Assembly (NCBI GenBank): GCA_945952315.1
Contig: CAMFIE010000001.1
Coordinates: 248,001-312,000, forward strand
From: an uncultured Rhizobium sp.
GTDB taxonomy: Bacteria > Pseudomonadota > Alphaproteobacteria > Rhizobiales > Rhizobiaceae
DNA length: 64,000 nucleotides
Direction: 5' to 3'
Shown: positions 44,198-52,336 of the stretch, piece by piece
Position numbering within the stretch: the stretch's first letter is position 1
Layout of the letters: every line of letters begins with the position of its first letter
Program-made: the position numbers and the translations under genes
Notes under the pieces: model-generated
The model's input: only the letters and a program-made list of their open reading frames with translations
Database searches by the model: none
What the model was told of the DNA's origin: nothing

Positions 44198-45622
44198 ATG
44201 ACGATGATCGACAACTGGAACTTCCTTGTGGCGGGCCTTGCCAGTGCCCCCGGGCTTGTCCTATCCGGATCCCTGCTGACGCTTGGTCTTGTTGTTCTTC
44301 GAAACCGCGTGAACCCGCGTCGCCTCTCTCTTTCGAACCGGGATCTGGCTGCATCCCTGACCCTTGACGCCATCCACGAGCTTGCGATTTTCCGGATTTC
44401 CCGCAATGGACGCCTTGAAAGCTGGTCTCCTGCTGCGGAAACACTGTTTTCCAGATCGGCTGATGCCGCACTTGGCAAATCGCTCGCGGATCTGATCGGC
44501 GAGGCCCCTTCCGGGGACATTCTCAAGATAGCCAGCGAATCCGGGCACCATTCCACGGTGATTGCGTATCAAGGTCAGCGCCAGCTGCATCTGTCCGTTG
44601 ATCGTATTCTTGACGGGATTGGCCGCAATGTCGGCTTTGCGGTTACGGTGCGGGATGTTACCGCCGATCGGGTGCACGGGACAGAGACCGAGGCGCTCTA
44701 TGCCAGGGGTCACCTGGCGCTTGAAAACCTGCCGCTTGGGATTGCGCTTCTGGGAGCCGATGAGCAGCTGCTCTTCAGCAACCCGGCCTTTCGCCAGATC
44801 ACGCGCGTGCCACAGGCATTGGCGGAGGCAAAGCCGCATTTCCGCGAAACGCTGTTTTTCGCGCTTGGCCGTCTGTTGCAACCGCGCGACGAGCTGGAGG
44901 CAGATGTGGCAGAGCTTTATCGCCGCTACCGGGAAAACCTGATCCGTCCCGGCGGCGGCGCGCTTGTCGAAACCTTTGGCGAAGATCGCACCATCCAGAT
45001 CCGGACGACGGTTCTGGAAGAGGGCGGTTTTGTCGTTGTGCTTGAGGATATTTCCCGGCATCTGCAATCGGAGCGCTCTTTGGCCTACGCCGCGCGTCAT
45101 GATGCGGTGACCGGTCTGCCGAACCATGCGGAATACGAGGATTATCTGGAAGACGCTCTTGCCCATGCACGGCGAAAGGCGCTGCGCCTTAGCGCCTTGA
45201 CGGTTGATCTCAGCCGCTTCCGCACCGAGACCATGCGCTTTGGAACGGAGGCGTCCGATATGCTGCTCCGCCGTTTTTCGGCGCGACTTACAGCCAGCCT
45301 GATTCAGGGGGAGTTTATCGCCCGCACAGACCGGGACAGATTGACGATCTTGAAAGCCCACGCCCAGCCGGCCGAACTCGACGGGCTGATAAAGCGCTTG
45401 CGCCACGTCCTGGGTGAACGGTTCGACCATCACGGTGAGCCGCTTTCTATCCCCGTGCGCCTTGATCTTCGTGCCCTTGATACGCGTGTTGCTGCCGCCG
45501 ACGCAGAACTGGAACAGGCCGTGTCCGCTCTCCATCAGGCGGCCCGCAGCCTCGCGGCGTCGCCTTCCGAAGGGGCTTCTCCAGAAAGTCAGTCCTCTCC
45601 CCCGGAACGTGCAGTATCCTGA
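44198..45622 (+). CDS. Membrane PAS-domain protein with degenerate GGDEF domain
   Basis: 474 residues. One N-terminal membrane segment (FLVAGLASAPGLVLSGSLLTLGLVVL), a PAS domain (AIFRISRNGRLESWSPAAETLF), a second PAS domain (LENLPLGIALLGADEQLLFSNPAF with VVVLEDISRHL), then a GGDEF-like fold (ARHDAVTGLPNHAEYEDYLEDAL) in which the catalytic signature is replaced by RTDRDRL, so no cyclase activity is expected. No EAL or kinase domain follows; the tail is Ser/Pro-rich. Possibly a cyclic-di-GMP or GTP-sensing membrane receptor (inference). Start at 44198 or 44204 (two close ATGs). Divergent from the SorC-type gene. Confidence 0.75.
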   Translation: MTMIDNWNFLVAGLASAPGLVLSGSLLTLGLVVLRNRVNPRRLSLSNRDLAASLTLDAIHELAIFRISRNGRLESWSPAAETLFSRSADAALGKSLADLIGEAPSGDILKIASESGHHSTVIAYQGQRQLHLSVDRILDGIGRNVGFAVTVRDVTADRVHGTETEALYARGHLALENLPLGIALLGADEQLLFSNPAFRQITRVPQALAEAKPHFRETLFFALGRLLQPRDELEADVAELYRRYRENLIRPGGGALVETFGEDRTIQIRTTVLEEGGFVVVLEDISRHLQSERSLAYAARHDAVTGLPNHAEYEDYLEDALAHARRKALRLSALTVDLSRFRTETMRFGTEASDMLLRRFSARLTASLIQGEFIARTDRDRLTILKAHAQPAELDGLIKRLRHVLGERFDHHGEPLSIPVRLDLRALDTRVAAADAELEQAVSALHQAARSLAASPSEGASPESQSSPPERAVS

Positions 45623-45727
45623 TAACATTTATTTTTTAGAATTATTTTTATCAGATATCACGCAAGTCAAGTCAGTCTCGCGCAAGCTTCATCCGCAAAA
45701 AACGCTCTCGTAAAAAGGAGAGCCGCG

Positions 45728-45898
45728 ATGTTTGAAGAATGCTTTGCGATGATTGAGCTGAACGCCTTTGCGGATATGCCCATGGATATCGGCCACGAGC
45801 CGGAACTGTCCTTTGCAGAACTCACCGCAGTTCTTGTCACGGCGCTGGAGGAGGCACTGTTCGACGGAACGGACCAGCGGAAGATGTCCATCCACTGA
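45728..45898 (+). CDS. 56-residue acidic protein of unknown function
   Basis: Small ORF with a very good ribosome site (AAAAGGAGAG) before the ATG. Product begins MFEECFAMIELNAF and ends DQRKMSIH; it is acidic (many Glu/Asp), soluble and without a signal peptide. Codon choice looks normal for the genome. It lies between the PAS protein (plus) and slyX (minus, convergent). No family recognised. Confidence 0.65.
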   Translation: MFEECFAMIELNAFADMPMDIGHEPELSFAELTAVLVTALEEALFDGTDQRKMSIH

Positions 45899-45923
45899 AA
45901 TAGCCGAAATTCTTGCGGCTGCC

Positions 45924-46151
45924 TCAATAATGCGGCGGCCGGGTAATGGCGGGCGCTTCAAGCGCCTGTTCTTCCAGGCTCAGGAACCGCTCTGTCAGGC
46001 GGTCGAGCTTGTTGCGGGTCTGTTCGAGAACCTTCCACTGTTCGGCAAGTTCGGCCGACAGTTCCTCGATCACGCGGCTCTGATGCGCAATCGTTTCTTC
46101 CAGCGCAATAATGCGGGCCTCAGGGCTGTTGCCTTCATTTGGACTGTCCAT
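45924..46151 (-). CDS. slyX: SlyX family protein
   Basis: 75 residues, almost all one coiled coil: IIALEETIAHQSRVIEELSAELAEQW, LEQTRNKLDRLTERF, with the SlyX ending AITRPPHY. SlyX is widespread but its function is unknown. Start at MDSPNEGNSP (46151) with AGGTGAAG upstream. Confidence 0.88.
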   Translation of the reverse strand: MDSPNEGNSPEARIIALEETIAHQSRVIEELSAELAEQWKVLEQTRNKLDRLTERFLSLEEQALEAPAITRPPHY

Positions 46152-46280
46152 CGTCTTCACCTGCCTTCCTGTCGCCGTTTCCACCGCTTCTGGCACGATT
46201 TCGTGCAAAGAAAAATCCCTGTCGCGTCAAGCACATCGGGTTAACGAAGCGTTAAATCACTAGTCGTTTGGTAGAGATAG

Positions 46281-46308
46281 TTGACTCCGGTCATAATTGT
46301 GTCATGTT
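46281..46308 (+). promoter_or_regulatory. Candidate promoter for the small genes at 46.4-46.8 kb
   Basis: TTGACT at 46281-46286 and CATGTT at 46303-46308, 16 bp apart, 48 bp before the ATG at 46356. The -35 is a close match, the -10 poor; offered as a candidate only. Confidence 0.35.
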
Positions 46309-46355
46309 TATGGCACGGACGGGGCGTGAACCCGCCTGCGCACTGGGAGGTGTGG

Positions 46356-46541
46356 ATGTTCTATTTCGGTGGAATGACACTGGGTTACCTCAGTCCCCAT
46401 AGCCCTGAAGGCAAGGTGGATGATGGCAACAATGTGGCAGAACCGCGGCAGCAATCTTCCGGGGTTGATACGGCTGCGGAAAAACTGCCAGGCCGGAAGA
46501 GCCTGATAAACCGGGCCAACTGGTTCAGTTTCTACTGGTAG
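46356..46541 (+). CDS. 61-residue small protein of unknown function
   Basis: ATG preceded by TGGGAGGTG. Product starts MFYFGGMTLGYLSPHSPEG and ends RANWFSFYW: aromatic at both ends, hydrophilic in the middle. The longer in-frame reading from 46281 would include the candidate promoter, so the short form is preferred. Probably in one transcript with the following 48-residue gene. No family recognised. Confidence 0.6.
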   Translation: MFYFGGMTLGYLSPHSPEGKVDDGNNVAEPRQQSSGVDTAAEKLPGRKSLINRANWFSFYW

Positions 46542-46662
46542 CGCTCGTGTGCCCGGGACCTGTTCCCGGACCCGCCATGAAGGAGGCGCCTGCAGCCTGA
46601 CGGCAAATGCTCCGCATGGAGCGATCCCTTGCCCGGGCAAACAGGTCATGATGGAGAAAACG

Positions 46663-46809
46663 ATGTCCAACATTGATTATTCCGCAAAGCACGTTCCGTT
46701 TGCGTCCAGCCGCACTGCGAAGCAGAAGCTTCAGCTCGCGCTCAACGTGGCTGTCATCACCGCCGCATTTCTGTTTGTCGGCGCTGCCGTTCTCGGCATT
46801 TTCCCGTAA
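46663..46809 (+). CDS. 48-residue single-helix membrane protein
   Basis: MSNIDYSAKHVPFASSRTAK, then a basic-amphipathic stretch and one membrane helix (VAVITAAFLFVGAAVLGIF) at the very C-terminus. GGAG lies 8 bases before the ATG; ATGs at 46648 and 46651 are in frame. A strong intrinsic terminator 26 bases downstream supports a real transcript. Tail-anchored small membrane protein, function unknown. Confidence 0.7.
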   Translation: MSNIDYSAKHVPFASSRTAKQKLQLALNVAVITAAFLFVGAAVLGIFP

Positions 46810-46835
46810 GCCGTCTGACGTCGAGAAAATTGGTG

Positions 46836-46875
46836 AAAGGCGCGGATGCCATGGGCGATCTGCGCCTTTTTGTTT
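46836..46875 (+). terminator. Intrinsic terminator of the small-gene transcript
   Basis: AAAGGCGC (46836-46843) pairs with GCGCCTTT (46862-46869), extended inward by GATGCC/GGC-GATC pairing, and is followed by TTTTTGTTTTT-like T-rich sequence. It also lies 27 bp from the end of the convergent M20 hydrolase gene. Confidence 0.8.
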
Positions 46876-46895
46876 TTGAGATTTTCAACCGATAA

Positions 46896-48062
46896 TCATG
46901 CCTGGCGCGCGAGGAAGCGCTCGGTGAGCTCGACCCAGAAAGCGGCCCCGATAGGCAGAAGGTCATCGTTGAAGTCAAAACGCGGATGATGCAGTTGCGG
47001 ATCGTCCGGGCTCTTCTGGCCGCCGAGGAAGAAATAGGTTCCCGGTCTTTCTTTCAGCATATAGGCGAAATCCTCGCTGCCCATCGAGGGGCGCGCCATT
47101 TCCACCACCTTGTCCTCGCCTGCAAAGGCGCGGGCCACGGAGCGGGCAAAATCGGTTTCCGCCTTGTGGTTGATGGTCGCATCATAGCTTCGCTCATAGC
47201 GCACGGTCGCCGTCATGCCAAAGCTTTCGGCCTGCGCCTTTGCAATGGTGGTGATCCGCTCCTGCAGGGCATCACGAACCGCCGGATCGAAGGACCGGAT
47301 GCCTACGGTGATTTCCGCTCGCTCGGGAATGATGTTGCTCGCCGATCCGGCATGGAAGGCACCGACGGTGACAACCGCGGGATCCATCGGATGCAGGTTG
47401 CGTGAAATGATGGTTTGCAGCGCCAGCACGATCGCCGCGCCCGCGATGATCGGGTCTGCCGTGTCCTGCGGTTCGGCCCCATGCCCGCCCTTGCCGTTGA
47501 CGGTGATGAGGCATTCATCCACCGCCGCCATGATCGGGCCTTCGCGGAAGGCAAACTGGCCGAAGGGAAGCGCCGGGTCATTGTGCAGGGCAAAAACGGC
47601 ATCGCAGGGGAAACGGTCGAACAGCCCTTCCTCCACCATGATCTTTGCGCCGCCGAAGTTTTCCTCCGCGGGCTGGAAGATCAGGTGCACCGTGCCATCG
47701 AATTCGCGTCGCTCGGCAAGCAATTTTGCAGCGCCGAGTAGCATTGTCGTATGCCCGTCATGCCCGCAGGCATGCATCATGCCGGGAATTTTCGAGGCAT
47801 GCGCCGCCCCGGTTTCCTCGTGGATCGGAAGCGCGTCAATATCGGCCCGGATGCCAATCGAACGGCCTGACGTGCCGTTTTTCAGCGTCGCCACCAGTCC
47901 GGTCGTCGCCAGTCCCCGTGTCACCTCATAACCCATGGCAATGAGTTTCTCGGCGATGAAATCCGACGTTTTGAACTCGGACAGGCCGATTTCAGGATAT
48001 TGATGGAGATGATGCCGGATCTCGACAAGGTCTGGCATGGCGTTGGTCAGGGAAAGTCTCAT
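46896..48062 (-). CDS. M20-family amidohydrolase (hippurate/N-acyl-amino-acid hydrolase type)
   Basis: 388-residue metallopeptidase-fold amidase. Conserved blocks: RHHLHQYPEIGLSEFKTS, GIRADIDALPIHEETG, MMHACGHDGHTTMLLGAA with metal ligands, FQPAEENFGGAKIMVEEG and GSEDFAYML. HipO/AbgB-like enzymes hydrolyse N-acyl or N-benzoyl amino acids, IAA conjugates and similar. No signal peptide. It is the last gene of the operon encoding a basic-amino-acid importer and begins directly after the permease stop, so its substrate is probably an imported N-acyl (perhaps arginine-type) amino acid. Confidence 0.88.
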   Translation of the reverse strand: MRLSLTNAMPDLVEIRHHLHQYPEIGLSEFKTSDFIAEKLIAMGYEVTRGLATTGLVATLKNGTSGRSIGIRADIDALPIHEETGAAHASKIPGMMHACGHDGHTTMLLGAAKLLAERREFDGTVHLIFQPAEENFGGAKIMVEEGLFDRFPCDAVFALHNDPALPFGQFAFREGPIMAAVDECLITVNGKGGHGAEPQDTADPIIAGAAIVLALQTIISRNLHPMDPAVVTVGAFHAGSASNIIPERAEITVGIRSFDPAVRDALQERITTIAKAQAESFGMTATVRYERSYDATINHKAETDFARSVARAFAGEDKVVEMARPSMGSEDFAYMLKERPGTYFFLGGQKSPDDPQLHHPRFDFNDDLLPIGAAFWVELTERFLARQA

Positions 48063-48884
48063 TTAAACACCGCGCGTGGGAATCCGGTTCTCGAGCTTGC
48101 GGAACACGTAAACCAGAATGCCTGTGAGGCAGAGATAGATCAATGCCAGCAAAAGCAGGGGTTCATAGGTCAGATAGGTATCCTGCCGCACCCGTGAGAT
48201 CACGCCATAGACATCAACCACCGTGATGGTTGCGATCAGCGGCGTGGACTTGAGCTGCAGCACCGTATCGCCGTTGAGGGTGGGCAATGCCCGGTGGATC
48301 GCCCGGGGCAGCCAGATGCGCCAGAAGGTCTGGAAGCGGCTCATGCCGAACGAATCTGCAGCTTCCAGCTCGCCCCGCGGCACACCCGCGAAAGCACCGC
48401 GCATGACCTCGCCTTCATAGGCAGCAAAGGAAAGGGTCAGTGCCAGAAAACCATAGGGCCAGGCCTGACGCAGATAGGGCCACAGGAAGGATTGGCGGAT
48501 TTCCGGATATTGCGCGAAGATCGAGCCGAGACCGTAATAGAGAAGCCAGAGCTGCAGGAGCAGCGGCGTGCCTCGGATGACGGTGCAGAAGAGAACGGAG
48601 AGCCATTTCAGCAGGCGCGGTCCCGCAACCTGCGCAAGGCCGATCGGCACCGCCAGCAGAAAACCCACAAAGGATGTGGCAAACAGCATCAGCAGGCTTT
48701 CGCCAATGCCCGAGACCAGCTTCGCGGAATAGCGCGGCAGCCAGTCCCAGCGCATGAACCAGATGATGCAGAAGACAAGCACGCCAAAAATCGCCATCAG
48801 TACAAGGCGATGCGGCTCAAACAGGCTGCGCCCGGCAGGGGCCACATAGGCGGGGGGTGTGGTGACCGTTTCGCTCATGCTCAA
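48063..48884 (-). CDS. Polar-amino-acid ABC transporter permease (HisM/ArtM type)
   Basis: 273 residues with a longer N-terminal extension, then helices and the family loop LEAADSFGMSRFQTFWRIWLPRAIHRALPTL. IRGTPLLLQLWLLYYGLG is the typical second-helix block. Overlaps the HisQ-type gene by ATGA and abuts the M20 gene. Confidence 0.9.
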   Translation of the reverse strand: MSMSETVTTPPAYVAPAGRSLFEPHRLVLMAIFGVLVFCIIWFMRWDWLPRYSAKLVSGIGESLLMLFATSFVGFLLAVPIGLAQVAGPRLLKWLSVLFCTVIRGTPLLLQLWLLYYGLGSIFAQYPEIRQSFLWPYLRQAWPYGFLALTLSFAAYEGEVMRGAFAGVPRGELEAADSFGMSRFQTFWRIWLPRAIHRALPTLNGDTVLQLKSTPLIATITVVDVYGVISRVRQDTYLTYEPLLLLALIYLCLTGILVYVFRKLENRIPTRGV

Positions 48885-49609
48885 GCCGTCCTTGTCAGGC
48901 CGCGTCTGGCCCGCTTTTCAATCAGGCCGATCACGACATTGGAAACGAGGGTGAGTGCCAGATAAAGCGCACCGGCCGCGAGGAAGAACAGCATATAGGC
49001 CTTGGTGGAGCCGGCGGCTTGCCGGGTGACAAGCGTAAGCTCCGAAAAGCCGATAACGGCGAGAAGGGCCGTATCCTTGGTCGCGATCATCCACAGATTG
49101 GCAAGGCCCGGAATGGCGTGCGGCAGCATCGCGGGCAGCGTGACACGGCGCAGCACCTGCAGGGGCGACATGCCGAAGGCGCGGGCCGCCTCGATCTGGC
49201 CGATAGGCACCGCCTTGATCGCGCCGCGCAGGATTTCTGTGGAATAGGCACCCTGAACCACGCCGATCACGAAAATACCGGCAGTCAGCGCATCGATATC
49301 CACCGCGCCATAGCCAAGGGCAGCAAGCAGCTGGCTCAGCGCATCCGTGCCCGCATAGTAGAGCAGAAGCATCAGCACCAGTTCGGGGATGGCGCGGATT
49401 AGCGTCGTGTAGATTTCCATAAGGTCGCGCAGGATCGGGCCACCATAAAGCTTGGCGCAGGCGCCGCCGATGCCGATGATCAGCCCGAGCGTATACCCGC
49501 CGATGGCCAATTGCAGCGAATGGGCAAAGCCCCAGAGCATCACGCCGCCCCAGCCGGGCGAATCGAGCGCAAGAAGGCTGAAGACGGATTGGGTGGCAGC
49601 GGTCGCCAT
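48881..49609 (-). CDS. Polar-amino-acid ABC transporter permease (HisQ/AotQ type)
   Basis: 242 residues; YTTLIRAIPELVLMLLLYYAGTDAL and QIEAARAFGMSPLQVLRRVTLPAMLPHAIPG are the HisQ/ArtQ blocks for arginine, ornithine, histidine or octopine importers. Separated from the binding-protein gene by tandem hairpins. Confidence 0.9.
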   Translation of the reverse strand: MATAATQSVFSLLALDSPGWGGVMLWGFAHSLQLAIGGYTLGLIIGIGGACAKLYGGPILRDLMEIYTTLIRAIPELVLMLLLYYAGTDALSQLLAALGYGAVDIDALTAGIFVIGVVQGAYSTEILRGAIKAVPIGQIEAARAFGMSPLQVLRRVTLPAMLPHAIPGLANLWMIATKDTALLAVIGFSELTLVTRQAAGSTKAYMLFFLAAGALYLALTLVSNVVIGLIEKRARRGLTRTA

Positions 49610-49640
49610 GATGGTTTTCCGTTCAACGCGCAGGAAAAGG

Positions 49641-49682
49641 CGGTGCGGTGGTCAGGCCACCGCACCGGACGGATGGTCCGTC
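49641..49682 (-). terminator. Tandem hairpins between binding protein and permease genes
   Basis: An 11-bp perfect stem (49641-49651 with 49657-49667, loop TCAGG) and a 5-bp stem (GACGG-N5-CCGTC, 49668-49682) directly adjoining. They begin 5 bases after the binding-protein stop. Typical of intercistronic structures that protect the highly expressed binding-protein mRNA and lower read-through to permease genes. Confidence 0.6.
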
Positions 49683-49686
49683 TCGC

Positions 49687-50469
49687 TTACTTGCCGTAGA
49701 TGTCGAAGTCGAAATACTTCTTCGAGAAGGCATCGTAGGTGCCATTGGCACGGATTGCCTTGATGGCGGCGTTGAGCTTGTCCTTCAGCTCGGTTTCACC
49801 CTTGCGGATACCGATGCCGACACCCAGGCCGAGGATCGCCGGGTCGTCTTCCACGACGCCCTTCACTTCGCAGCAGGCACCCTGCTCGGACTTCAGGAAG
49901 GCGTCGAGCGCGATGGAATCGGCCTGCACCGCATCGATACGGCCGGCGGCCAGATCCTGATCCGCCTCGTCCTGGGTCTGGTATTCCTTGATTTCAGCAG
50001 CGGTGGAGCCGAAATGCGCGGTCGCATAGGCCTGGTGGATGGTCGACACCTGAACGCCGATCACCTTGCCCTTCAGGCCTTCCGGGGTCGCATCGAATTT
50101 CTGGTCCTTCGGGCCGATGACGACGGTCGGCGTGTTGTAATACTTGTCGCTGAAGTCGATGGTCTTCAGGCGCTCCTCGGTGATCGACATGGAGCCGATG
50201 ATCATGTCGATCTTCTTGGAGGTCAGTGCCGGAATGATACCGTCCCAGGCAACCGGGGTGATCACGCAATCAAGCTTGGCTTCGGCGCAGATCGCCTTCT
50301 GGAATTCCACTTCCCAGCCGACCCAGTTGCCCGCGGCATCCGGTGAGGTAAAGGGCGGATAGGGCTCGGCGGCAAAGCCCACCTTCAGCTGCTCGGCCTG
50401 GGCCGTACCGGTCAAGACGGCCAGCGTCGTGGTCAGCGCCAGGGCTGCAATCGTCAAAGCTTTCTTCAT
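49687..50469 (-). CDS. Basic/polar amino-acid periplasmic binding protein (LAO/AotJ type)
   Basis: 260-residue family-3 binding protein. Sec signal peptide ending in GTAQA, then VGFAAEPYPPFTSPDAAGNWVGWEVEF, CAEAKLDCVITPVAWDGIIPALTSKKIDMIIGSMSITEERLKTIDFSDKYY. The D-x-x-x-S-M-S-I-T-x-x-R block is that of arginine/ornithine/lysine/octopine binding proteins. Ligand is thus probably arginine-like, in line with the divergent arginine genes. Confidence 0.9.
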   Translation of the reverse strand: MKKALTIAALALTTTLAVLTGTAQAEQLKVGFAAEPYPPFTSPDAAGNWVGWEVEFQKAICAEAKLDCVITPVAWDGIIPALTSKKIDMIIGSMSITEERLKTIDFSDKYYNTPTVVIGPKDQKFDATPEGLKGKVIGVQVSTIHQAYATAHFGSTAAEIKEYQTQDEADQDLAAGRIDAVQADSIALDAFLKSEQGACCEVKGVVEDDPAILGLGVGIGIRKGETELKDKLNAAIKAIRANGTYDAFSKKYFDFDIYGK

Positions 50470-50499
50470 TGGTGTTCCCTCTTTTTGGTTGGATTTTTA

Positions 50500-51273
50500 T
50501 CAGTGAATGGAGCTGATGAATTTTTTCAGCCGCTCGGATTTCGGAGCGCCGAAAATCTGTTCGGGCGGTCCCTGTTCCTCGATCAGCCCGTTATGCAGGA
50601 AGACCACGTGGTTGGAGACCTCGCGGGCAAATTTCATCTCGTGGGTGACAAGCAGCATGGTGCGCTTCTCGCGTGCCAGATCGCCAATGACGGAGAGCAC
50701 CTCGCCCACCAGTTCCGGATCAAGCGCCGACGTCGGTTCATCGAACAGCATGGCAAGCGGCTGGACGGCAAGTGCGCGGGCAATCGCTGCCCGCTGCTGC
50801 TGCCCACCGGACAGGAAGGAGGGATAGGCATCCCGCTTTTCATAAAGGCCCACCCGTTTCAGGATGGTTTCGGCCGTTGCAATCGCCTGATCCTTCGGCA
50901 CGCCCAGCACCTGGACCGGTACTTCGGTGACGTTTTGCAGCACCGTCATGTGCTGCCACAGATTGAAGCTCTGGAACACCATGGCGAGGCGGGAGCGAAT
51001 GCGCTGCACCTGCTTGCGGTTGGCCGGCATCAGCCCGCCCTGACCGTCGCTTTTCATCTCGATGGTTTCGCCATGCACCGTGACGCTGCCTGCCGTCGGC
51101 AGTTCCAGAAGGTTGATGCAGCGCAGGAACGTCGACTTGCCCGAACCGGACCCGCCGATGATGGCAATCACGTCGCCTTGCTTGGCTGTCAGTGAAATGC
51201 CCTTCAGAACCTCCAGCGGCCCGAAACGCTTGTGAAGGTCCTTAACTTCGATCGCCTGTTGAGGCTCGTTCAT
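50500..51273 (-). CDS. Polar-amino-acid ABC transporter ATPase (HisP/AotP type)
   Basis: 257 residues: GGSGSGKSTFLRCINLLE (Walker A), FNLWQHMTVLQNVTEVP (typical HisP), LSGGQQQRAAIARAL, MLLFDEPTSALDPE-type Walker B, VTHEMKFAREVSNHVVFLHNG. Start at MNEPQQAIEV (51273). First gene of the minus-strand importer operon, divergent from the DDAH operon across 187 bp. Confidence 0.93.
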   Translation of the reverse strand: MNEPQQAIEVKDLHKRFGPLEVLKGISLTAKQGDVIAIIGGSGSGKSTFLRCINLLELPTAGSVTVHGETIEMKSDGQGGLMPANRKQVQRIRSRLAMVFQSFNLWQHMTVLQNVTEVPVQVLGVPKDQAIATAETILKRVGLYEKRDAYPSFLSGGQQQRAAIARALAVQPLAMLFDEPTSALDPELVGEVLSVIGDLAREKRTMLLVTHEMKFAREVSNHVVFLHNGLIEEQGPPEQIFGAPKSERLKKFISSIH

Positions 51274-51289
51274 GATACCCCATCCCATG

Positions 51290-51316
51290 GCCGACGATTG
51301 ATTTGTCGGCTTTTTT
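51290..51316 (+). terminator. Orphan intrinsic-terminator-like hairpin on the plus strand
   Basis: GCCGAC-N9-GTCGGC immediately followed by six T on the plus strand. It lies in the divergent promoter region, only 17 bp from the ATPase start, with no plus-strand gene upstream. It could end an antisense RNA against the ATPase gene, or on the minus strand be a 5'-UTR hairpin of the importer mRNA. Confidence 0.6.
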
Positions 51317-51385
51317 GTTCCCCAGCTGTTGTTTTTCCGGTCTGAGGCCGCTGACGCCGCATCCGTTGTTGGGAGGAGAATTGCA

Positions 51386-51414
51386 CTTGTGCCGGAATTA
51401 TTCAAGCGTATAAT
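51386..51414 (+). promoter_or_regulatory. Candidate sigma-70 promoter of the DDAH-aruH-aruI operon
   Basis: -35-like CTTGTG (51386-51391), 17-bp spacer, perfect TATAAT (51409-51414), ending 46 bp before the ATG at 51461. Alphaproteobacterial -35 boxes are commonly CTTGAC, so the fit is good. Confidence 0.55.
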
Positions 51415-51460
51415 ATCAACCCGTAACTTTTTATGTCTGCCTGATGGGGGAGGGGTCTGA

Positions 51461-52333
51461 ATGAGTGGCTTTGGGTCGCAGGAAATGTCACGGCATCTGA
51501 AACGGGTGCTGATGCGCCGTCCGGGAGCGAGCCTGCTTCAGGCCGATCCGGCCAAATGGCATTACGGACCGACCTTCAATGGAGAAAAAGCCCTCCGCCA
51601 ATATGCTGAATTTGCTCGGCTTGTCGAAAAATCGGGCACGGAGATCCTGTGGCTGGAAGACAAGGGTGACGGCCTGTCGGATGCCATGTTCACCCATGAT
51701 CCGTCGCTGATGACGGATCAGGGCGCGCTGATCCTCAACATGGGCAAGGCGCTGCGAAAGGGTGAGCCTTCCCTGCACGAAGCTGCTTACCGCGAAGCCG
51801 GTATTCCGATCCTCGGTCGGCTGAAAGAGCCGGGTACGGTTGAAGGGGGTGATTGCATCTGGGTGGATGCAAAGACACTGGCGATTGGTCGCGGTGTCCG
51901 CTCCAACCAGCATGGCATCGATCAGGTGGCCGAAATCCTGAAACCGCTCGGTGTGACGGTTCTCACCTTCGACCTGCCGCTCTGGGCTGGCGAGGCCGCA
52001 TGTCTGCATCTGATGTCGGTGATGAGCCCGCTCGGCGACAAGCTGGCGCTGGTTCACGCCCCGCTTATGCCGGCCGCCTTCTATCTGATGCTGCGTGATC
52101 GTGGCATTACCCTCGTTCACGCTCCGGAAGACGAATTTGCCGCAAGCGCCGGGCTTAACCTGAATGTGCTGCCGCTCAGCCCGAAAAAGGTCATAGCCGT
52201 GGCCGGTTTCCCGGGAACCAAAGCGGTGATGGAAGCGGCAGGCTGCGAGGTGGAAACCTTCGAGGCGGATGCGCTGTGCATTGCCTGCGAAGGCGGTCCC
52301 ACCTGTCTTACCCGCCCCGTCTGGCGTGGTTGA
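51461..52333 (+). CDS. ddaH: Dimethylarginine dimethylaminohydrolase / arginine-deiminase-fold hydrolase
   Basis: 290-residue guanidino-group-modifying enzyme. Family features: RPGAS start, FTHDPSLMTDQGALILNMG, the EGGDC substrate block, catalytic His in ACLHLMSVMSPLGDKLALV, and nucleophile C282 in EGGPTCLTRPVW near the C-terminus. DDAH converts Nω-methylated arginines to citrulline plus methylamines; other family members are arginine deiminases or guanidino-acid hydrolases. Length and the final GGPTCLTRP fit DDAH. First gene of an operon continuing with TetR, AruH-like and AruI-like genes. Substrate could be methylarginine or 4-guanidinobutyrate; the sequence alone does not decide. Confidence 0.78.
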   Translation: MSGFGSQEMSRHLKRVLMRRPGASLLQADPAKWHYGPTFNGEKALRQYAEFARLVEKSGTEILWLEDKGDGLSDAMFTHDPSLMTDQGALILNMGKALRKGEPSLHEAAYREAGIPILGRLKEPGTVEGGDCIWVDAKTLAIGRGVRSNQHGIDQVAEILKPLGVTVLTFDLPLWAGEAACLHLMSVMSPLGDKLALVHAPLMPAAFYLMLRDRGITLVHAPEDEFAASAGLNLNVLPLSPKKVIAVAGFPGTKAVMEAAGCEVETFEADALCIACEGGPTCLTRPVWRG

Positions 52334-52336
52334 GAG

